From contig NZ_BLYC01000020.1 of assembly GCF_019721995.1 (NCBI RefSeq), positions 1 to 62,381 of the forward strand: a stretch of 62,381 nucleotides of DNA. Direction: 5' to 3'. The notes beneath the pieces are model-generated. The model ran no database searches and was not told where the DNA came from. It saw only the letters and a list, made by a program, of their open reading frames with translations. The DNA is from Bathymodiolus japonicus methanotrophic gill symbiont (GTDB taxonomy: Bacteria; Pseudomonadota; Gammaproteobacteria; Methylococcales; Methylomonadaceae). The translations under genes and the position numbers were made by a program. The stretch's first letter is position 1. The number at the start of each line of letters is the position of its first letter. Of the stretch, positions 19,131 through 32,097 are shown in pieces.

Positions 19131-20663
19131 TCAGTGTTCCCATTGAAAGAAGAAGTACCTAAACAAAGCAGCCTATAACCTACCTGAAGGTAGCACCACT
19201 CGAATATTTCCATCTTTTTGATTTTAATCACTTATAACAGCAAATAGACACTCTGTAGGCACCGTAAAAAAACAACAAATAATTTCAAATAAAGCTTGCA
19301 ATTGCCGAAAAAATTTTTCTAAAAATTTCCGTTTTAATCACCTCATAAACGGATATCACCCATGCTTAAAGACCTACCACTCTCTGAACATATTCACCAA
19401 CACTGCAATGAAAGTATGGAACGTGCCCTGTTAGCAGAGCGTCATCCTTTGTGGGCTCGTTCATGCCCAGAGTTGAAGGATATCGACTTTATTCGCCTTG
19501 GGTTATTACGCTGTATCAGTGTAGTCGATAGTGGTCGCCATTTCCTCCAAACCAATGAACAGATTTATGGCCAGCTGCTTCCCCACTCAACGTATTTTAA
19601 ATCACTGAAGTCGCATAGACGAACAAGTATGCTTGAGGCATTTGAACAGCAGAGCTACCATCTTCACTCTGAAACACTGCTATCGCAAGGCATTGATTAT
19701 CTTAAAGCATTCCCAGAACTTGACGAATACACCATAGAAGCAGCGGATGGACATTTTATTGATCATGCCTGCCATACTGAAAAAAACAGCAAGGGGAAAG
19801 TTTATGCGGCCGGGGGGATTTACGCGTTGAATCTCAGAAGTGGGTTGCTCAGATTTCTTTGTCTGGTGACAAACGGAACTCAGAGGCATCAAGAAATACC
19901 TGTGTTACGAGATCATATTGAAAAGCAAAACAAGGGAAATAACAGCTCTCAGAAACATCTCTATGTCTACGATAAAGCCGTCACCGACTTTGTCTGGTGG
20001 GATCGGCAGAAACGACATGCTAATTACATGATTTCAATGCTAAAAGAAAATTCAATTGCGACTCTGGTTGAGTCTATCCCTTTTGACTCCCGCCATGAGA
20101 TCAATACAGGGGTTGAAGCATACAGTGTGTACGAAAACAAGGGCATCAAATTTAACGTGGTGGATTACCGTGATCCAGAAACCGGAAAACTTCACCGGTT
20201 TGTGACAACCTTGCCAATGACTATTAACCCTGGAACCATTGCCATGCTGTATTTCAAGCGATGGACGATTGAAAAGACATTCAATAACACTAAAAGTAAT
20301 TTCAAGGAAACTAAAGCTTGGTCTTCCAATACCCGCTCACTTGAAAATCAAATGCGCCTGACTGCAATGAGCTATAATTTAATGCGCGTGTTTGAAGAGA
20401 TTTCCAAAAACACAACAGCCAGAATTGATTCATCCATCGGATAAAAAATATAGCGAGGCTCTGGAGATAAGGCAGCAACAGGCTCAAAAACGAGATCGTT
20501 TTGTGAATCCATTATTTTTCCAGGCAAGAATATCTCGTATCAGCTCGTATACCATTCGGGCAGTTCAAAACGCAATAATAACAGGAATGTCTTTACAGTG
20601 CTTTATGAGCTCTCTTGTGGCGAGGTTAGTTTCACGGCCTCAATTGATAGGGGAACACTGATG
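19129..20663 (+). mobile_element. IS-X copy 5 (IS4 group, complete but frameshifted)
   Basis: 1535 bp with intact ends; one base longer than copies 1 and 2. The left flank is the GT2 stub, the right flank is the intergenic region beyond tadA. Confidence 0.92.
19362..20661 (+). pseudogene. IS-X transposase with 1-bp insertion
   Basis: The frame matches the 432-residue transposase to about codon 347, then a one-base insertion (gaagagatttcc versus gaagagatttc, near 20402) shifts it; the last 85 residues continue in the next frame from about 20410. The IS4 Y-R-E-K signature lies upstream of the shift, so only the C-terminal tail is affected. Confidence 0.88.
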
Positions 20664-20727
20664 TTTAATTTACTATTTTCCTGCATCTGTCCCTCCTATA
20701 AATTTATGGTCAATACTAGTGCTGCTC

Positions 20728-20760
20728 TAGCTTTGCGGACTGAAGTCCGCTCTACGGCCT
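20728..20760. repeat. GCGGACTnnAGTCCGC palindromic repeat
   Basis: TTGCGGACTGAAGTCCGCTCTACGG is a short palindrome just past the tadA stop. Related imperfect palindromes lie at 25170-25240, 38996-39075 and 59362-59378 plus 59659-59670. Confidence 0.7.
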
Positions 20761-21222
20761 GTTTCGCCTAGCCTTAAAAAAATCACGTAATAAATTACCA
20801 CAGCTTTGTGCAAGCACTTCACCCTGCCATTCTATCTGATGATTCAAAAAATCGGCATTAGCCAGGTGCAATACACTACAGACTGCGCCACGCTTTGCAT
20901 CTATGGCACCAAATACCAGTCGCTTTACACGCGCATGTGCAATTGCTCCCATGCACATTACGCAGGGTTCCAGGGTGACATACAACGTAGTGTCAATTAA
21001 ACGATAATTCTCTATGCTTTGCCCAGCCTTACGTATGGCTGCTATTTCCGCGTGCGCGCTAGGGTCATGGTCTGCAATCGGTGTATTCCAGCCTTCGGCA
21101 ATGCACTGGTTATCCCGCACCAGTACCGCACCTACCGGAACTTCTCCTTGCGCTTCAGCTCCTTGCGCTAACCTAATTGCATGGCGCATCCAGGCTTCGT
21201 CTTGTGCTGCATCTACTCCCAC
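20752..21222 (-). CDS. tadA: tRNA adenosine(34) deaminase
   Basis: 156 residues of the cytidine/deoxycytidylate deaminase fold. HAEIAAI supplies the zinc His and catalytic Glu, and PCVMCMGAI supplies the two zinc Cys. It converts A34 to inosine in tRNA-Arg(ACG), letting it read CGN codons. The start overlaps the end of guaA by 10 bp, so the two are co-transcribed and probably translationally coupled. Confidence 0.93.
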   Translation of the reverse strand: MGVDAAQDEAWMRHAIRLAQGAEAQGEVPVGAVLVRDNQCIAEGWNTPIADHDPSAHAEIAAIRKAGQSIENYRLIDTTLYVTLEPCVMCMGAIAHARVKRLVFGAIDAKRGAVCSVLHLANADFLNHQIEWQGEVLAQSCGNLLRDFFKARRNRP

Positions 21223-22799
21223 TCTATAGTTGCGGGTGGTTTTCCAGAGATATCATAAGTCACACGCGAGATACCATCGACTTCATTAATAATGCGGGTA
21301 GAGACATGGCCTAAAAAGTCGTATGGCAGGTGCGCCCAACGTGCGGTCATAAAGTCTATAGTTTCCACCGCACGTAAGGCAATCACATAATCATAACGGC
21401 GCCCATCGCCCATCACTCCAACGGATTTAATTGGTAAGAATACGGCAAAGGCCTGACTTACTGTTTGATATAGGTCCTGCTTATATAATTCATCCATAAA
21501 AATAGCATCAGCCTGACGCAATAAATTCGCATATTGTTTTTTGACTTCGCCTAAAATGCGTACACCTAGCCCAGGCCCCGGGAAAGGGTGGCGGTAAACC
21601 ATATCGTAAGGCAAGCCCAACTCGGTGCCCAGTTTACGTACTTCATCTTTAAATAACTCACGCAAGGGTTCTAGCAGCTTTAAGGTCATATCTTCCGGCA
21701 ACCCACCGACATTATGATGCGACTTAATTAAGTGCGCTTTGCCACTTGCAGCGCCTGCTGATTCAATCACATCAGGATAAATCGTTCCTTGCGCGAGCCA
21801 TTTGGCGTCAGTTAATTTACCTGCCTCTTCATCAAATATCTCTACAAACAGATTACCGATAATTTTGCGCTTCTGTTCCGGGTCGGTTATTCCTGCCAGA
21901 GCCGATAAATACCGCTGCTCGGCATCCACCCGAATCACTCTTACGCCCATATGTTGCGCAAAAGTTGCCATGACCTGATCGCCTTCATGCAAGCGCAATA
22001 AGCCTGTATCGACAAACACGCAAGTGAGTTGCGTGCCTATCGCTTTATGCAATAAGGCTGCAACCACGGATGAGTCCACGCCCCCTGAAAGCCCAAGAAT
22101 CACCTGATCATTACCCACTTTTTTCTTAATGCTTTGTAGGTTTTCGCTGATAATATGCGCCGAATCCCATAACGCTTCACATGCACAAATATCCAGTACA
22201 AAGCGGCTTAATATGCGTCCACCCTGTTTTGTATGTGTGACTTCTGGATGGAATTGCAGCCCATAAAAGTGCTTGTCTTCATTCGCTATTCCTGCGATTG
22301 GTGCGCCATCCGAGCTAGCAATCAGTTTGAAGCCCTCAGGCAACTCAACCACCCGGTCGCCATGGCTCATCCAGACATCCAGCAAGCCATACCCCTCGGG
22401 TGAGGTATGATCTTCTATATCGGTTAATAACTGTGAATGTCCACGCGCACGGATTTGCGCATAGCCAAACTCTCTATGATCTGAAGATTCTACTTTGCCA
22501 TTCAGTTGCTCGGTCATGGCCTGCATGCCGTAGCAGATACCTAAGACAGGCACTCCCGCATTAAACACTGCTTGCGGTGCGCGTGGCGTATCACCCGTTG
22601 TAACAGACTCAGGTCCTCCGGATAAAATAATCCCCTTTGCACCAAATGCGCTAATTTCTTTGTCTGTACAGTCACAAGAATAGATTTCGCAATATACGCC
22701 TATTTCACGTATGCGCCGCGCTATAAGCTGGGTATATTGTGAGCCAAAATCTAAAATCAGGATTTTGTGTGCATGAATATCAGTTGTTTGCTGGGTCAC
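21213..22799 (-). CDS. guaA: GMP synthase (glutamine-hydrolysing)
   Basis: 528 residues. The N-terminal class I amidotransferase domain has GICYGMQ with the nucleophilic Cys and FHPEVTHT with the His. The ATP-pyrophosphatase domain has [12 protein letters not shown] (P-loop), and the C-terminal dimerisation domain ends KPPATIEWE. It converts XMP to GMP using ATP and glutamine. It is downstream of guaB, the enzyme that makes XMP, in the same direction, separated by 205 bp containing a long palindrome and repeat D. Confidence 0.97.
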   Translation of the reverse strand: MTQQTTDIHAHKILILDFGSQYTQLIARRIREIGVYCEIYSCDCTDKEISAFGAKGIILSGGPESVTTGDTPRAPQAVFNAGVPVLGICYGMQAMTEQLNGKVESSDHREFGYAQIRARGHSQLLTDIEDHTSPEGYGLLDVWMSHGDRVVELPEGFKLIASSDGAPIAGIANEDKHFYGLQFHPEVTHTKQGGRILSRFVLDICACEALWDSAHIISENLQSIKKKVGNDQVILGLSGGVDSSVVAALLHKAIGTQLTCVFVDTGLLRLHEGDQVMATFAQHMGVRVIRVDAEQRYLSALAGITDPEQKRKIIGNLFVEIFDEEAGKLTDAKWLAQGTIYPDVIESAGAASGKAHLIKSHHNVGGLPEDMTLKLLEPLRELFKDEVRKLGTELGLPYDMVYRHPFPGPGLGVRILGEVKKQYANLLRQADAIFMDELYKQDLYQTVSQAFAVFLPIKSVGVMGDGRRYDYVIALRAVETIDFMTARWAHLPYDFLGHVSTRIINEVDGISRVTYDISGKPPATIEWE

Positions 22800-22834
22800 G
22801 GTATTCTCTTAGTATAAAAATCAGGGCTATAAAT

Positions 22835-22875
22835 AAGTCGAGGCTCCCTAGTGCTGCACTAGGGAGCCTCGACTT
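22835..22875. repeat. Perfect 20-bp inverted repeat with 1-nt centre
   Basis: AAGTCGAGGCTCCCTAGTGC, one T, then its exact reverse complement. The hairpin lies between guaB and guaA. It has no T-tract of terminator length, so it may be a repeat element, a processing site or an attenuator. Confidence 0.8.
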
Positions 22876-22992
22876 AGGAACGCGCACGGAATAAGTTGAG
22901 CATCTGGCGTAGAAACTGGCGCATAGCCGGCTACGTTACAGTTTCTACACCGCTGAAGACGGATAAAAAGGCAAGCAAGTTGCTTAATATGA
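22873..22992 (-). repeat. Repeat D copy 1
   Basis: Intergenic repeat with the motifs GTAGAAACTG...CGCATAGCCGGCTACG...CAGTTTCTAC and GGCAAGCAAGTTGC. The same pattern, inverted, is seen at 29640-29800 and 43612-43765, always between genes. Confidence 0.7.
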
Positions 22993-23004
22993 ACAAAGCA
23001 CCGT

Positions 23005-24513
<1,509 letters not shown>

Positions 24514-24545
24514 CTATGATTTCATCATTACTTTATAGTACAAAT

Positions 24546-25148
24546 CAGGCGCGCCATGCTACCTCACGAAATTCCGGGACTCCTGTCGCCATAATTCGTT
24601 CACCTACGCAGCGGATGGGAGATGCCCTGAACGCCCTGCGTCCGCAACGACTACGCATAAAAGCCGCGTAGTCATTACTACCTCACTGGCTGGACGGCTA
24701 TTCGGAATGCAATTCTTGCTCCTCTCGCGTGCTGCTAGCACACGTCGAATCAGCGAATTGCCCTGTCCCCTATCAGTGACTAAAAATCACCACTTCGCTA
24801 ACCCATCTTCGTCACTTTCATCTTTCTAAGCCATTGATTCATCGGTTTAAGCGATTTTTTGTCGAAAAATTCTCTTTAAAATCAATGGTGTTTTTTTTGA
24901 AAGTTTTGTAGTGCCATTTATATTATTTTTGTCGATAAATTCATTGACTTTTGTCAAAAAAATCATCATTATTTGAGTGTAATTTACATGCGACAAAAAT
25001 ACTCTAAAAAATCCAACGTTTTATACAAAAACACAAAATCTGTAGTGCCAACTGGCTACTTTTTAAAATTTCAACCAATTGATTTATAACAACTACATCA
25101 TCAATAGTGACGAAGATGGGCTAAGCTCCGTTTCCATGATTTTCAGCG
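24546..25148 (+). repeat. Repeat A copy 4, split by MITE C4
   Basis: 280 bp after removal of MITE C4 and one CTAA. Starts CAGGCGCGCC, ends TGATTTTCAGCG, next bases AAAG. Located upstream of guaB and downstream of the rubredoxin gene. Confidence 0.93.
24802..25120 (+). mobile_element. MITE (repeat C) copy 4
   Basis: 319 bp, flanked by CTAA (24798-24801, 25121-25124). The target TTCGCTAAGCTCC is the conserved terminal module of repeat A. Confidence 0.95.
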
Positions 25149-25252
25149 AAAGATACATGCAAAAACACGTGTAGAGCGTGGCTTCAGCCCGCCTTTTAAA
25201 AACGTGTGAAGATTCGCGGACTAAGGACCTGCTCTACCCCCCCCCCTAAGTC
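25149..25252. repeat. Imperfect GTAGAGCG...GCTCTAC palindrome and C-run
   Basis: GTAGAGCGTGGCTTCAGCCCGC and GCGGACTAAGGACCTGCTCTAC form the arms of an imperfect repeat like that at 38996-39075, followed by a run of ten C. Confidence 0.6.
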
Positions 25253-25547
25253 TTGGGGAGTCGCTATTTTTGCGAAAGCTTGTTTTGGGCATCCCAGCCC
25301 AAGCAAGCAGCAAAAACTTAACGCGACCACTTATGCCTCCGGCGGCCCCGATTCGTCCTCGTCACCTCGTCCCGACCCAACAAGGGGTCGGAACATAGGC
25401 TCCAAATGACTTGACGCCGTGTCGGATGGCCTTTTATTTTGTCTCCACCTTCGCTAACGCTCAGACTCCGACAAAACAACGGCCCTACGGCTATCGCGGA
25501 CTAAAAATCTTCACTTCGCTAAAGCTCCGTTTCCCTGATTTTCAGCG
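25253..25547 (+). repeat. Repeat B copy 4 (295 bp)
   Basis: TTGGGGAGTCGC to TGATTTTCAGCG, next bases AGTG. Ends 9 bp before the stop of the rubredoxin gene. Confidence 0.92.
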
Positions 25548-25555
25548 AGTGAGTT

Positions 25556-25726
25556 TTATTCCATTAGTTTGAAAAAACTTTTCGGCGCTCCACATACAGG
25601 ACAGGCCCAGTCTTCCGGAATATCTTCCCATAAGGTTCCCGGCGCAAGGCCGCTATCTGGGTCGCCCTTTTCTTCATCATAGATATGCTCACATTCGAGA
25701 CAATGATATTTTTTATATTCCGCCAT
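25556..25726 (-). CDS. Rubredoxin
   Basis: 56 residues from MAEYKKYHC, with the two iron-binding CxxC motifs CLEC and [11 protein letters not shown]. It is a one-electron carrier with Fe(Cys)4, acting in the cytoplasm. This start is preferred over the longer frame because AGAGGTGG lies 5-12 bp upstream and rubredoxins are about 55 residues long. The gene begins 10 bp after the stop of the TSUP permease, so they are probably an operon. Confidence 0.95.
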   Translation of the reverse strand: MAEYKKYHCLECEHIYDEEKGDPDSGLAPGTLWEDIPEDWACPVCGAPKSFFKLME

Positions 25727-25736
25727 ATTCCACCTC

Positions 25737-26537
25737 TTATTTAAAAATAGCCCACAATAATTTAACTGCCACAATGAATAAAAGCAGAGAAAAATACCGC
25801 TTTAATTGCGCGGTAGGCAGCTTATTTGCCAATTTGGCACCTATAGGTGCAGTTAACATACTACTCATTACCACGCCCAAAAAAGCTGGAAAATAAATAT
25901 AGCCAACACTGCCTTCAGGTAATCCAGTTTTATGCCAGCCCAGCATTGCATAGCTTAACGTGCCAGCAATCGCAATAGGCAAGCCGCAGGCACTGGAAAT
26001 AGCGACTGCATTACGCATCGGCACTTGATGTCGAGCCAGCAAAGGCACGGTTAGTGTTCCCCCACCTATACCCAGTATGGCGGAGACAAAGCCAATGACA
26101 GTACCTGCCATGGTCATCGCCAATGTGCTTAATGACTTAAACCGGGCTTTTATCTTGCTGGACACTGCCATCTCGATAGCCACATACAACATATAGATAG
26201 CAAAGATCAGGCGTAAATTATCTGATGAAATTGCATCCGCTGCCAGAGCGCCGGCAACTACGCCAAATATAATGCCGGTGGATAAACCAAACACACTCAT
26301 CCAGATAACCGCAGATAAACGCTGCTGCATAATCGTAGCCGCAATAGAAGTGATAATAATAGTAGCCAATGAAGTTGCTACTGCCATAAGCATTAGCAGT
26401 TCATTAGCGATGCCACGTGACTCCAGTAAAAACAGGAAAAATGGCACGAGCACTAGGCCACCGCCAATGCCAAAAAGGCCGGCTAATATACCCGAAAAGC
26501 AGCCGAAAGCTAGACTAATAAGCAGTATTTCTAACAT
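25737..26537 (-). CDS. TSUP-family (TauE/SafE, DUF81) permease
   Basis: Multi-pass membrane protein of about 266 residues from [14 protein letters not shown]. The N-terminal half has [14 protein letters not shown] and the C-terminal half [15 protein letters not shown], the two glycine-rich inverted repeats of the family. TSUP proteins move sulfite, sulfoacetate, taurine or similar organosulfur anions; the substrate here is unknown. An upstream in-frame ATG at 26570 would add 11 residues. Confidence 0.9.
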   Translation of the reverse strand: MLEILLISLAFGCFSGILAGLFGIGGGLVLVPFFLFLLESRGIANELLMLMAVATSLATIIITSIAATIMQQRLSAVIWMSVFGLSTGIIFGVVAGALAADAISSDNLRLIFAIYMLYVAIEMAVSSKIKARFKSLSTLAMTMAGTVIGFVSAILGIGGGTLTVPLLARHQVPMRNAVAISSACGLPIAIAGTLSYAMLGWHKTGLPEGSVGYIYFPAFLGVVMSSMLTAPIGAKLANKLPTAQLKRYFSLLLFIVAVKLLWAIFK

Positions 26538-26648
26538 TATATGCCTATAACTATAGTTATAAAAAATCACTTGCGAACACTATACACTAAGCTGCGTTTT
26601 TAAAAGTGCCGATTCTGGTTAAGAGGCCAAGGAAATGAAAATAAAGGA

Positions 26649-28931
26649 TTATTTATTTAACGCCTTGTCAAATGCATCGGCCATAGATCCTTGTGCTGAA
26701 GTAGGCGTACTGAGTTTGTTGGCTTTTCTAGTGTGCGCCTTATCAGATTTTCCGCTTTTACTTTCAGCTGTCGCCTGTTTCTTCATTGATAAGGCAATAC
26801 GCTTACGCGCGACATCGATCTCAATTACTTTAACTTTAACCATCTGCCCGGTTTTTACTACATCACGCGGGTCTTTCACAAACACATCAGCTAAATGCGA
26901 GATATGCACCAGGCCATCCTGATGTACGCCGATATCGATAAACGCGCCAAAATTGGCAACATTAGTCACAACGCCTTCTAAGCTCATACCTTCTTTCAGG
27001 TCGGTGATTTTTTCTATGCCGTCTTTAAAGGTGACGCTTTTAAATTCAGGGCGTGGGTCACGGCCTGGTTTTTCAAGTTCTTGCAAAATATCAGTAACCG
27101 TGGGTAAACCAAAATGTTCATTGGTGTAATCCGCTGCTTTTAAGCTACGCAGAAAACTTTGCTTGCCTATAAGCTGGCCTACCGGTGTGCCAGTTTTTTT
27201 GACGATATCTTCAATGACTGGATAGGCTTCTGGGTGGACGGATGAGGCATCGAGAGGGTTATCACCATGCATAATACGTAAAAATCCCGCCGCTTGTTCA
27301 TAGGCTTTATCACCTAAGCGCGGTACCTTTTTGAGTTGCTTGCGGTTGGTAAATGCACCTTGCGCATCGCGAAAAGCGACAATATTCTGGCTGATAGTAT
27401 TGGAAATACCGGAAACCTGTTTAAGTAATGCGGCAGAAGCGGTATTTATATCCACGCCTACTGCATTCACACAATCTTCAACTACGGCATCCAGGCCCCG
27501 GGCAAGTTGAAGCTGATTAACATCATGCTGATACTGTCCAACGCCAATGGATTTTGGCTCGATTTTAACCAGTTCCGCGAGTGGGTCTTGCAGGCGACGG
27601 GCAATAGACGCCGCGCCCCGCAAGGAAACATCAATATCCGGGAATTCTTTAGAGGCAAGTTCCGAGGCGGAATAAACCGAAGCACCTGCCTCTGAAACTG
27701 TGATTTTGCTAAATTTCAGATCTTTATGTTGCTTCATTAAGTCAGCAACGAGCTGATCGGTTTCTCGCGAGCCTGTACCATTACCGATGCTGACTAGCTC
27801 AACCTGATGTTGAGCAATCAGCTTAGCCAATGTATCAATTGAAGCCTCCCATTGATTTCTAGGCGCGTGAGGATAAATAGTCTCTGTCGCAATTAATTTC
27901 CCTGTTACATCGACTACGGCTACTTTTACCCCGGTACGGATGCCAGGGTCTAAACCCAGAGTAGCTTTTGGCCCAGCGGGCGCTGCGAGTAATAGGTCTT
28001 TTAGGTTATTGGCAAAAACACGAATAGCTTCTAATTCAGCGGCTTCGCGTAATTTCTGCTTTAAATCCAGGTCGATACGGGTGAATAATTTAACTTTCCA
28101 GGTAAAGCGCGCGGTTTCTGCTAACCAGGCATCAGCCGCTTTGCTGGTATCGGTAACTTGAATATGTCGCGCAACGATTTGCGCACAGAACTGGTGCTCA
28201 TTTTTTTCATCAACCCCCGGTAATAAAGTCAGGTTAAGCAGACCTTCATTACGCCCGCGAAATAAGGCTAGCGCCCTATGTGATGGAATTTTATTAATCG
28301 CTTCCTGAAAATCAAAATAGTCCTTGAATTTTGTAGCCTCTGCTTCTTTATTCTTGGCAACAACTGAATGCAGGATACCTTTTTGCCAGATGCGCTCACG
28401 CAGAGTGCTGACCAGTTCGGCATCTTCAGCAATACGTTCCATAATAATCTGGCGTGCGCCGTCGAGAGCAGCAGCAACATCGGGTACTATTTTTTCGGTA
28501 TTGATATAAGCAGCGGCTAGATTCTCCGGTATGCAGCTTCTATCCTCTATAATAGCATCAGCCAAAGGCTCCAGACCGGCTTCACGCGCTATTTGCGCTT
28601 TGGTACGGCGCTTTGGCTTGTAAGGTAAATACAAATCTTCCAGGCGGGTTTTGGTCTCGGCTGCTTTAATGGATTGTTCTAAGGCAGGCGTGAGTTTTCC
28701 CTGTGCTTCGATACTTTCTAAAATGGTTTCGCGCCGTGCGTTCAGTTCGCGTAAATAGATTAAGCGCTCATCTAATAAACGCAACTGGATATCATCTAGC
28801 CCACCGGTTACTTCTTTACGGTAACGTGCGATAAATGGCACTGTCGCGCCTTCATCTAAGAGGGTAACTGCGGCATTGACTTTTTGCTGGCTGACGGATA
28901 ATTCTTCAGCGATTTTCAGGATGACGTCCAT
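26649..28931 (-). CDS. tex: Tex-type S1 RNA-binding transcription factor
   Basis: 760 residues: N-terminal helical Tex domain, YqgF/RNase H-like fold around [17 protein letters not shown] (about residue 325), helix-hairpin-helix repeats ([34 protein letters not shown]), and an S1 domain ([17 protein letters not shown], about residue 650) with a lysine-rich tail. Tex binds nucleic acids and affects transcription and stress tolerance. Length matches the usual 760-780 residues. It is transcribed alone, away from the TerB gene. Confidence 0.96.
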   Translation of the reverse strand: MDVILKIAEELSVSQQKVNAAVTLLDEGATVPFIARYRKEVTGGLDDIQLRLLDERLIYLRELNARRETILESIEAQGKLTPALEQSIKAAETKTRLEDLYLPYKPKRRTKAQIAREAGLEPLADAIIEDRSCIPENLAAAYINTEKIVPDVAAALDGARQIIMERIAEDAELVSTLRERIWQKGILHSVVAKNKEAEATKFKDYFDFQEAINKIPSHRALALFRGRNEGLLNLTLLPGVDEKNEHQFCAQIVARHIQVTDTSKAADAWLAETARFTWKVKLFTRIDLDLKQKLREAAELEAIRVFANNLKDLLLAAPAGPKATLGLDPGIRTGVKVAVVDVTGKLIATETIYPHAPRNQWEASIDTLAKLIAQHQVELVSIGNGTGSRETDQLVADLMKQHKDLKFSKITVSEAGASVYSASELASKEFPDIDVSLRGAASIARRLQDPLAELVKIEPKSIGVGQYQHDVNQLQLARGLDAVVEDCVNAVGVDINTASAALLKQVSGISNTISQNIVAFRDAQGAFTNRKQLKKVPRLGDKAYEQAAGFLRIMHGDNPLDASSVHPEAYPVIEDIVKKTGTPVGQLIGKQSFLRSLKAADYTNEHFGLPTVTDILQELEKPGRDPRPEFKSVTFKDGIEKITDLKEGMSLEGVVTNVANFGAFIDIGVHQDGLVHISHLADVFVKDPRDVVKTGQMVKVKVIEIDVARKRIALSMKKQATAESKSGKSDKAHTRKANKLSTPTSAQGSMADAFDKALNK

Positions 28932-29114
28932 TGAATATTAATCTGGGTAATAGCTTAAAAGCTGTGTATTGTAGCAAAAGTATACGTTGCATAAATAGAG
29001 CCTGCCTTTTCCAATACGAAATGAGTTTAAATCAGCTTAATAATAAAGTCGTGAAATAGAGAAAATAACATTAGAATTAAGTGCTCCTACAGTAACTCTT
29101 GTCTTTATTGCATT

Positions 29115-29528
29115 ATGCTCAATCAAATTAGACTGTTCTTCGATGAACATATAAAACTTCCAGCACCAGAAGAAACTTCAGCAGAACAACTGCAAATTGC
29201 TAGTGCCGCTCTGTTATTAGAAATGGTGACTATGGACGATAAAATTGAAGCGATAGAGCAGGAAGCTGTTTCATCATTGGTGCAACAACGCTTTTCTTTA
29301 ACGCCAGAGCAAGCCTCCACATTATCTGAGATGGCCGAACAGCAAAGAAAAGAGTCGGTTGATTATTATCAGTTTACCTCGCTGATTAATAAGTCATACA
29401 ATCTTGATCAGAAAATTGAATTAATTGAGTCACTGAGGGAGATTGCTTTTGTTGATGGTGATCTGGATATGCATGAAGAATACTTGGTACGCAAAATTGC
29501 AGACCTTTTATATGTTCCGCATGCTTAG
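29115..29528 (+). CDS. TerB-family protein
   Basis: 137 residues, all helical. LLEMVTMDDKIEAIEQEAV and EIAFVDGDLDMHEEYLVRKIAD are the paired acidic helices of the TerB/DjlA N-terminal domain, thought to bind metal. The cellular role of stand-alone TerB proteins is not settled. The gene is divergent from tex. Confidence 0.85.
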   Translation: MLNQIRLFFDEHIKLPAPEETSAEQLQIASAALLLEMVTMDDKIEAIEQEAVSSLVQQRFSLTPEQASTLSEMAEQQRKESVDYYQFTSLINKSYNLDQKIELIESLREIAFVDGDLDMHEEYLVRKIADLLYVPHA

Positions 29529-29639
29529 CTAATGAAGACAAAGCATCGAGTGAAAACTGCATTAAAGTCTTAGGCTTATTGTTTGCAGCTTACTATGATT
29601 GGCAGAACATTAAGGAGCATGCACCGAATAACATAAACA

Positions 29640-29815
29640 ACTGGCTTGTCTTTTTATCCGCCTTCTGCGTTATAGAAACACTTACGTAGCAGGCTATGCG
29701 CCTGTTTCTACGCCTTGAATACGAATAAAAAATCCTGCGCCAGATGCGCAACTTATTCCGCGCGCACTCCTAACGAGTTGTGTGAGCAAATAAGTTCTTT
29801 CTTAAAATTAGGAGT
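29640..29815 (+). repeat. Repeat D copy 2
   Basis: AACTGGCTTGTCTTTTTATCCG, then GTAGCAGGCTATGCGCCTGTTTCTACGCC and CCAGATGCGCAACTTATTCCGCGCGC. It is homologous to 22873-22992 (inverted) and 43612-43765. A long frame (from 29715) runs through it into the next gene, but the gene's own start is at 29823. Confidence 0.7.
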
Positions 29816-29822
29816 CATTAAC

Positions 29823-30657
29823 ATGCCTTTATTAAGTCCGCTAACACTGATTGACCGGGAAATCCTTGAGCAATCGATTGTATTCAGAGGGATTTCAGCA
29901 ACTGAGATGGATCCCTTCTTTAATACTTGTCAGGCTAAAACTTATCATCCGGGAAAAGCCATTATATCGGCGGGTGAAGAGGGTGACGGGCTATATGTAA
30001 TTTTAGAGGGAAAAGTTGGAGTCTCCATTCCGCAGCGAGGCAGTGATGGAGAAGCTGAGGCCAATGGCGTTTTTAACTTACGGATTGATACGCTTGAATC
30101 CGGGATATGTTTTGGCGAATATTCGCTATTTGATAAAAAAAAGGTTTCAGCCACAGTGAGCGCATTAGTTGAAACCAGGCTGTTCTATCTAGCAACTGAA
30201 GACTTTTACCGGATTATTGGCACTGACTTGCGCATAGAAAATATTATTTATAAAAATATTCTGCAGCTCTTAACCCATCTTCGTCACTTTCATCTTTCTA
30301 AGCCATTGATTCATCGGTTTAAGCGATTTTTTGTCGAAAAATTCTCTTTAAAATCAATGGTGTTTTTTTTGAAAGTTTTGTAGTGCCATTTATATTATTT
30401 TTGTCGATAAATTCATTGACTTTTGTCAAAAAAATCATCATTATTTGAGTGTAATTTACATGCGACAAAAATACTCTAAAAAATCCAACGTTTTATACAA
30501 AAACACAAAATCTGTAGTCCAACTGGCTACTTTTTAAAATTTCAACCAATTGATTTATAACAACTACATCATCAATAGTGACGAAGATGGGTTAATTACG
30601 CGTTGCCGAGATGTCAATAAAGAGCTGGAAAATGATGCCTTTTTGATTTATTAGCAT
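29823..30657 (+). pseudogene. Cyclic-nucleotide-binding domain protein, tail replaced by a MITE
   Basis: From ATG 29823 (AGGAG 9 bp upstream) the protein has a CRP/CAP-type cNMP-binding beta-roll: PGKAIISAGEEGDGLYVILEGKVGV and ESGICFGEYSLFDKKKVSATVSAL. No helix-turn-helix follows, so it is a regulatory or scaffold protein rather than a CRP. MITE C5 enters after KNILQLL; the original tail ITRCRDVNKELENDAFLIY and TAG lie beyond it. As it stands, the frame runs 37 codons into the MITE and stops at 30383, giving a protein with an altered C-terminus that may still fold. Confidence 0.8.
30274..30591 (+). mobile_element. MITE (repeat C) copy 5
   Basis: 318 bp (one base deleted), flanked by TTAA (30270-30273, 30592-30595). 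Removing it and one TTAA restores the host reading frame exactly. In this orientation it provides a coding tail of 37 codons. Confidence 0.95.
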
Positions 30658-31682
30658 ACCTGATATTTATATGGATATTGGAGATAACTAGAGCACACAA
30701 GCTTTATCAGTCATAAAAAAGCGACAGATTAAGCTGTGACCAACAAAGACTTAACTTGTTGCCGCATATTTTGATCAAGAGTACACTAATATCACCATTT
30801 TAAGCTGGGTTTAGTAATATGTGCTTACTGCAAAATATTCGCCTTGTGCTACTAATTATGCTGTTATTCAATACAGCAGCGGTTTATGCTGAAGAAGAGA
30901 CAGAGCATTCCTCGCGCGCAACATCAATTATTCTACAACTGGAAATTGAAGAAGATGCTGATAATGAGACAGCGCCTGTACCATTAAGCAACCCTATGGC
31001 TCATAAAGTGGTGAATGATGCTGCAGCCTATATTCGTGGATTAGCAAAAATACATGACAGAAACGAGCACTGGGCCGAACAAGCTGTTCGTGCTGCGGCC
31101 AGTCTTTCTGCGGCAGAAGCATTAGAACTAAACGTGATTGACATTGTTGCTCGTGATGTCGAGGATTTATTCAGCCAGCTTCAGGGGCGGAAGCTTAATG
31201 TCGCGGGTAAAGAACTGATATTCAGCACTGCCTCACTTGAGATTCAAAATATACAGCCCGATTGGCGCAGTGAGTTCCTGGCGGTTATTACCAACCCTAG
31301 TATTGCCTATATTTTGCTAATGGTAGGCATGTACGGACTGGTACTGGAATTCAGTAATCCAGGCAGCATTATCCCAGGAACTGTTGTTGCAATTTGCTTG
31401 TTGCTGGCTTTATACGCATTACAGTTATTGCCGGTTAATTATGCAGGCATGGGCTTGATTGTTCTAGGGATTGCGCTGATGACCGCAGAAGCCTTTGCGC
31501 CTAGTTTCGGTATATTGGGCCTGGGTGGGATCGTCTCTTTTGTGATTGGGTCGGTGATCTTGATAGACACCCATGTTCCTGGCTTTGGCATAAATTCAGG
31601 TCTGGTGGCTGGCTTTGCTTTAAGTAGTGCTGCATTTTTTATTATCGCTATAAGTTTGTTATTAAAGTCAAGACACAGCCCG

Positions 31683-31977
31683 TCGGGGAGTCGCTATTTT
31701 TGCGAAAGCTTGTTTTGGGCATCCCAGCCCAAGCAAGCAGCAAAAACTTAACGCGACCACTTATGCCTCCGGCGGCCCCGATTCGTCCTCGTCACCTCGT
31801 CCCGACCCAACAAGGGGTCGGAACATAGGCTCCAAATGACTTGACGCCGTGTCGGATGGCCTTTTATTTTGTCTCCACCTTCGCTAACGCTCAGACTCCG
31901 ACAAAATAACGGCCCTACGGCTATCGCGGACTAAAAATCATCACTTCGCTTAGGCTCCGTTTCCCTGATTTTCAGCG
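31683..31977 (+). repeat. Repeat B copy 5 (295 bp)
   Basis: TCGGGGAGTCGC to TGATTTTCAGCG, next bases AATG. It lies in the nfeD gene, immediately followed by the last 120 bp of a repeat A; it may have inserted in that A copy before the A 5' part was lost. Confidence 0.92.
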
Positions 31978-32097
31978 AATGCAATTCTTGCTCCTCTCGC
32001 GTGCTGCTAGCACACGTCGAATCAGCGAATTGCCCTGTCGCCTATCAGGGACTAAAAATCACCACTTCGCTAAGCTACGTTTCCATGATTTTCAGCG
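31978..32097 (+). repeat. Repeat A copy 5, 3' 120 bp only
   Basis: Starts AATGCAATTCTTGCTCC, an internal A position, and ends TGATTTTCAGCG, next bases AAGG. Confidence 0.9.

Noticed and set aside
20402-20420. Programmed frameshifting in IS-X copy 5
   Set aside because: Copies 1 and 2 encode the whole transposase in one frame, so the extra base in copy 5 is a simple mutation.
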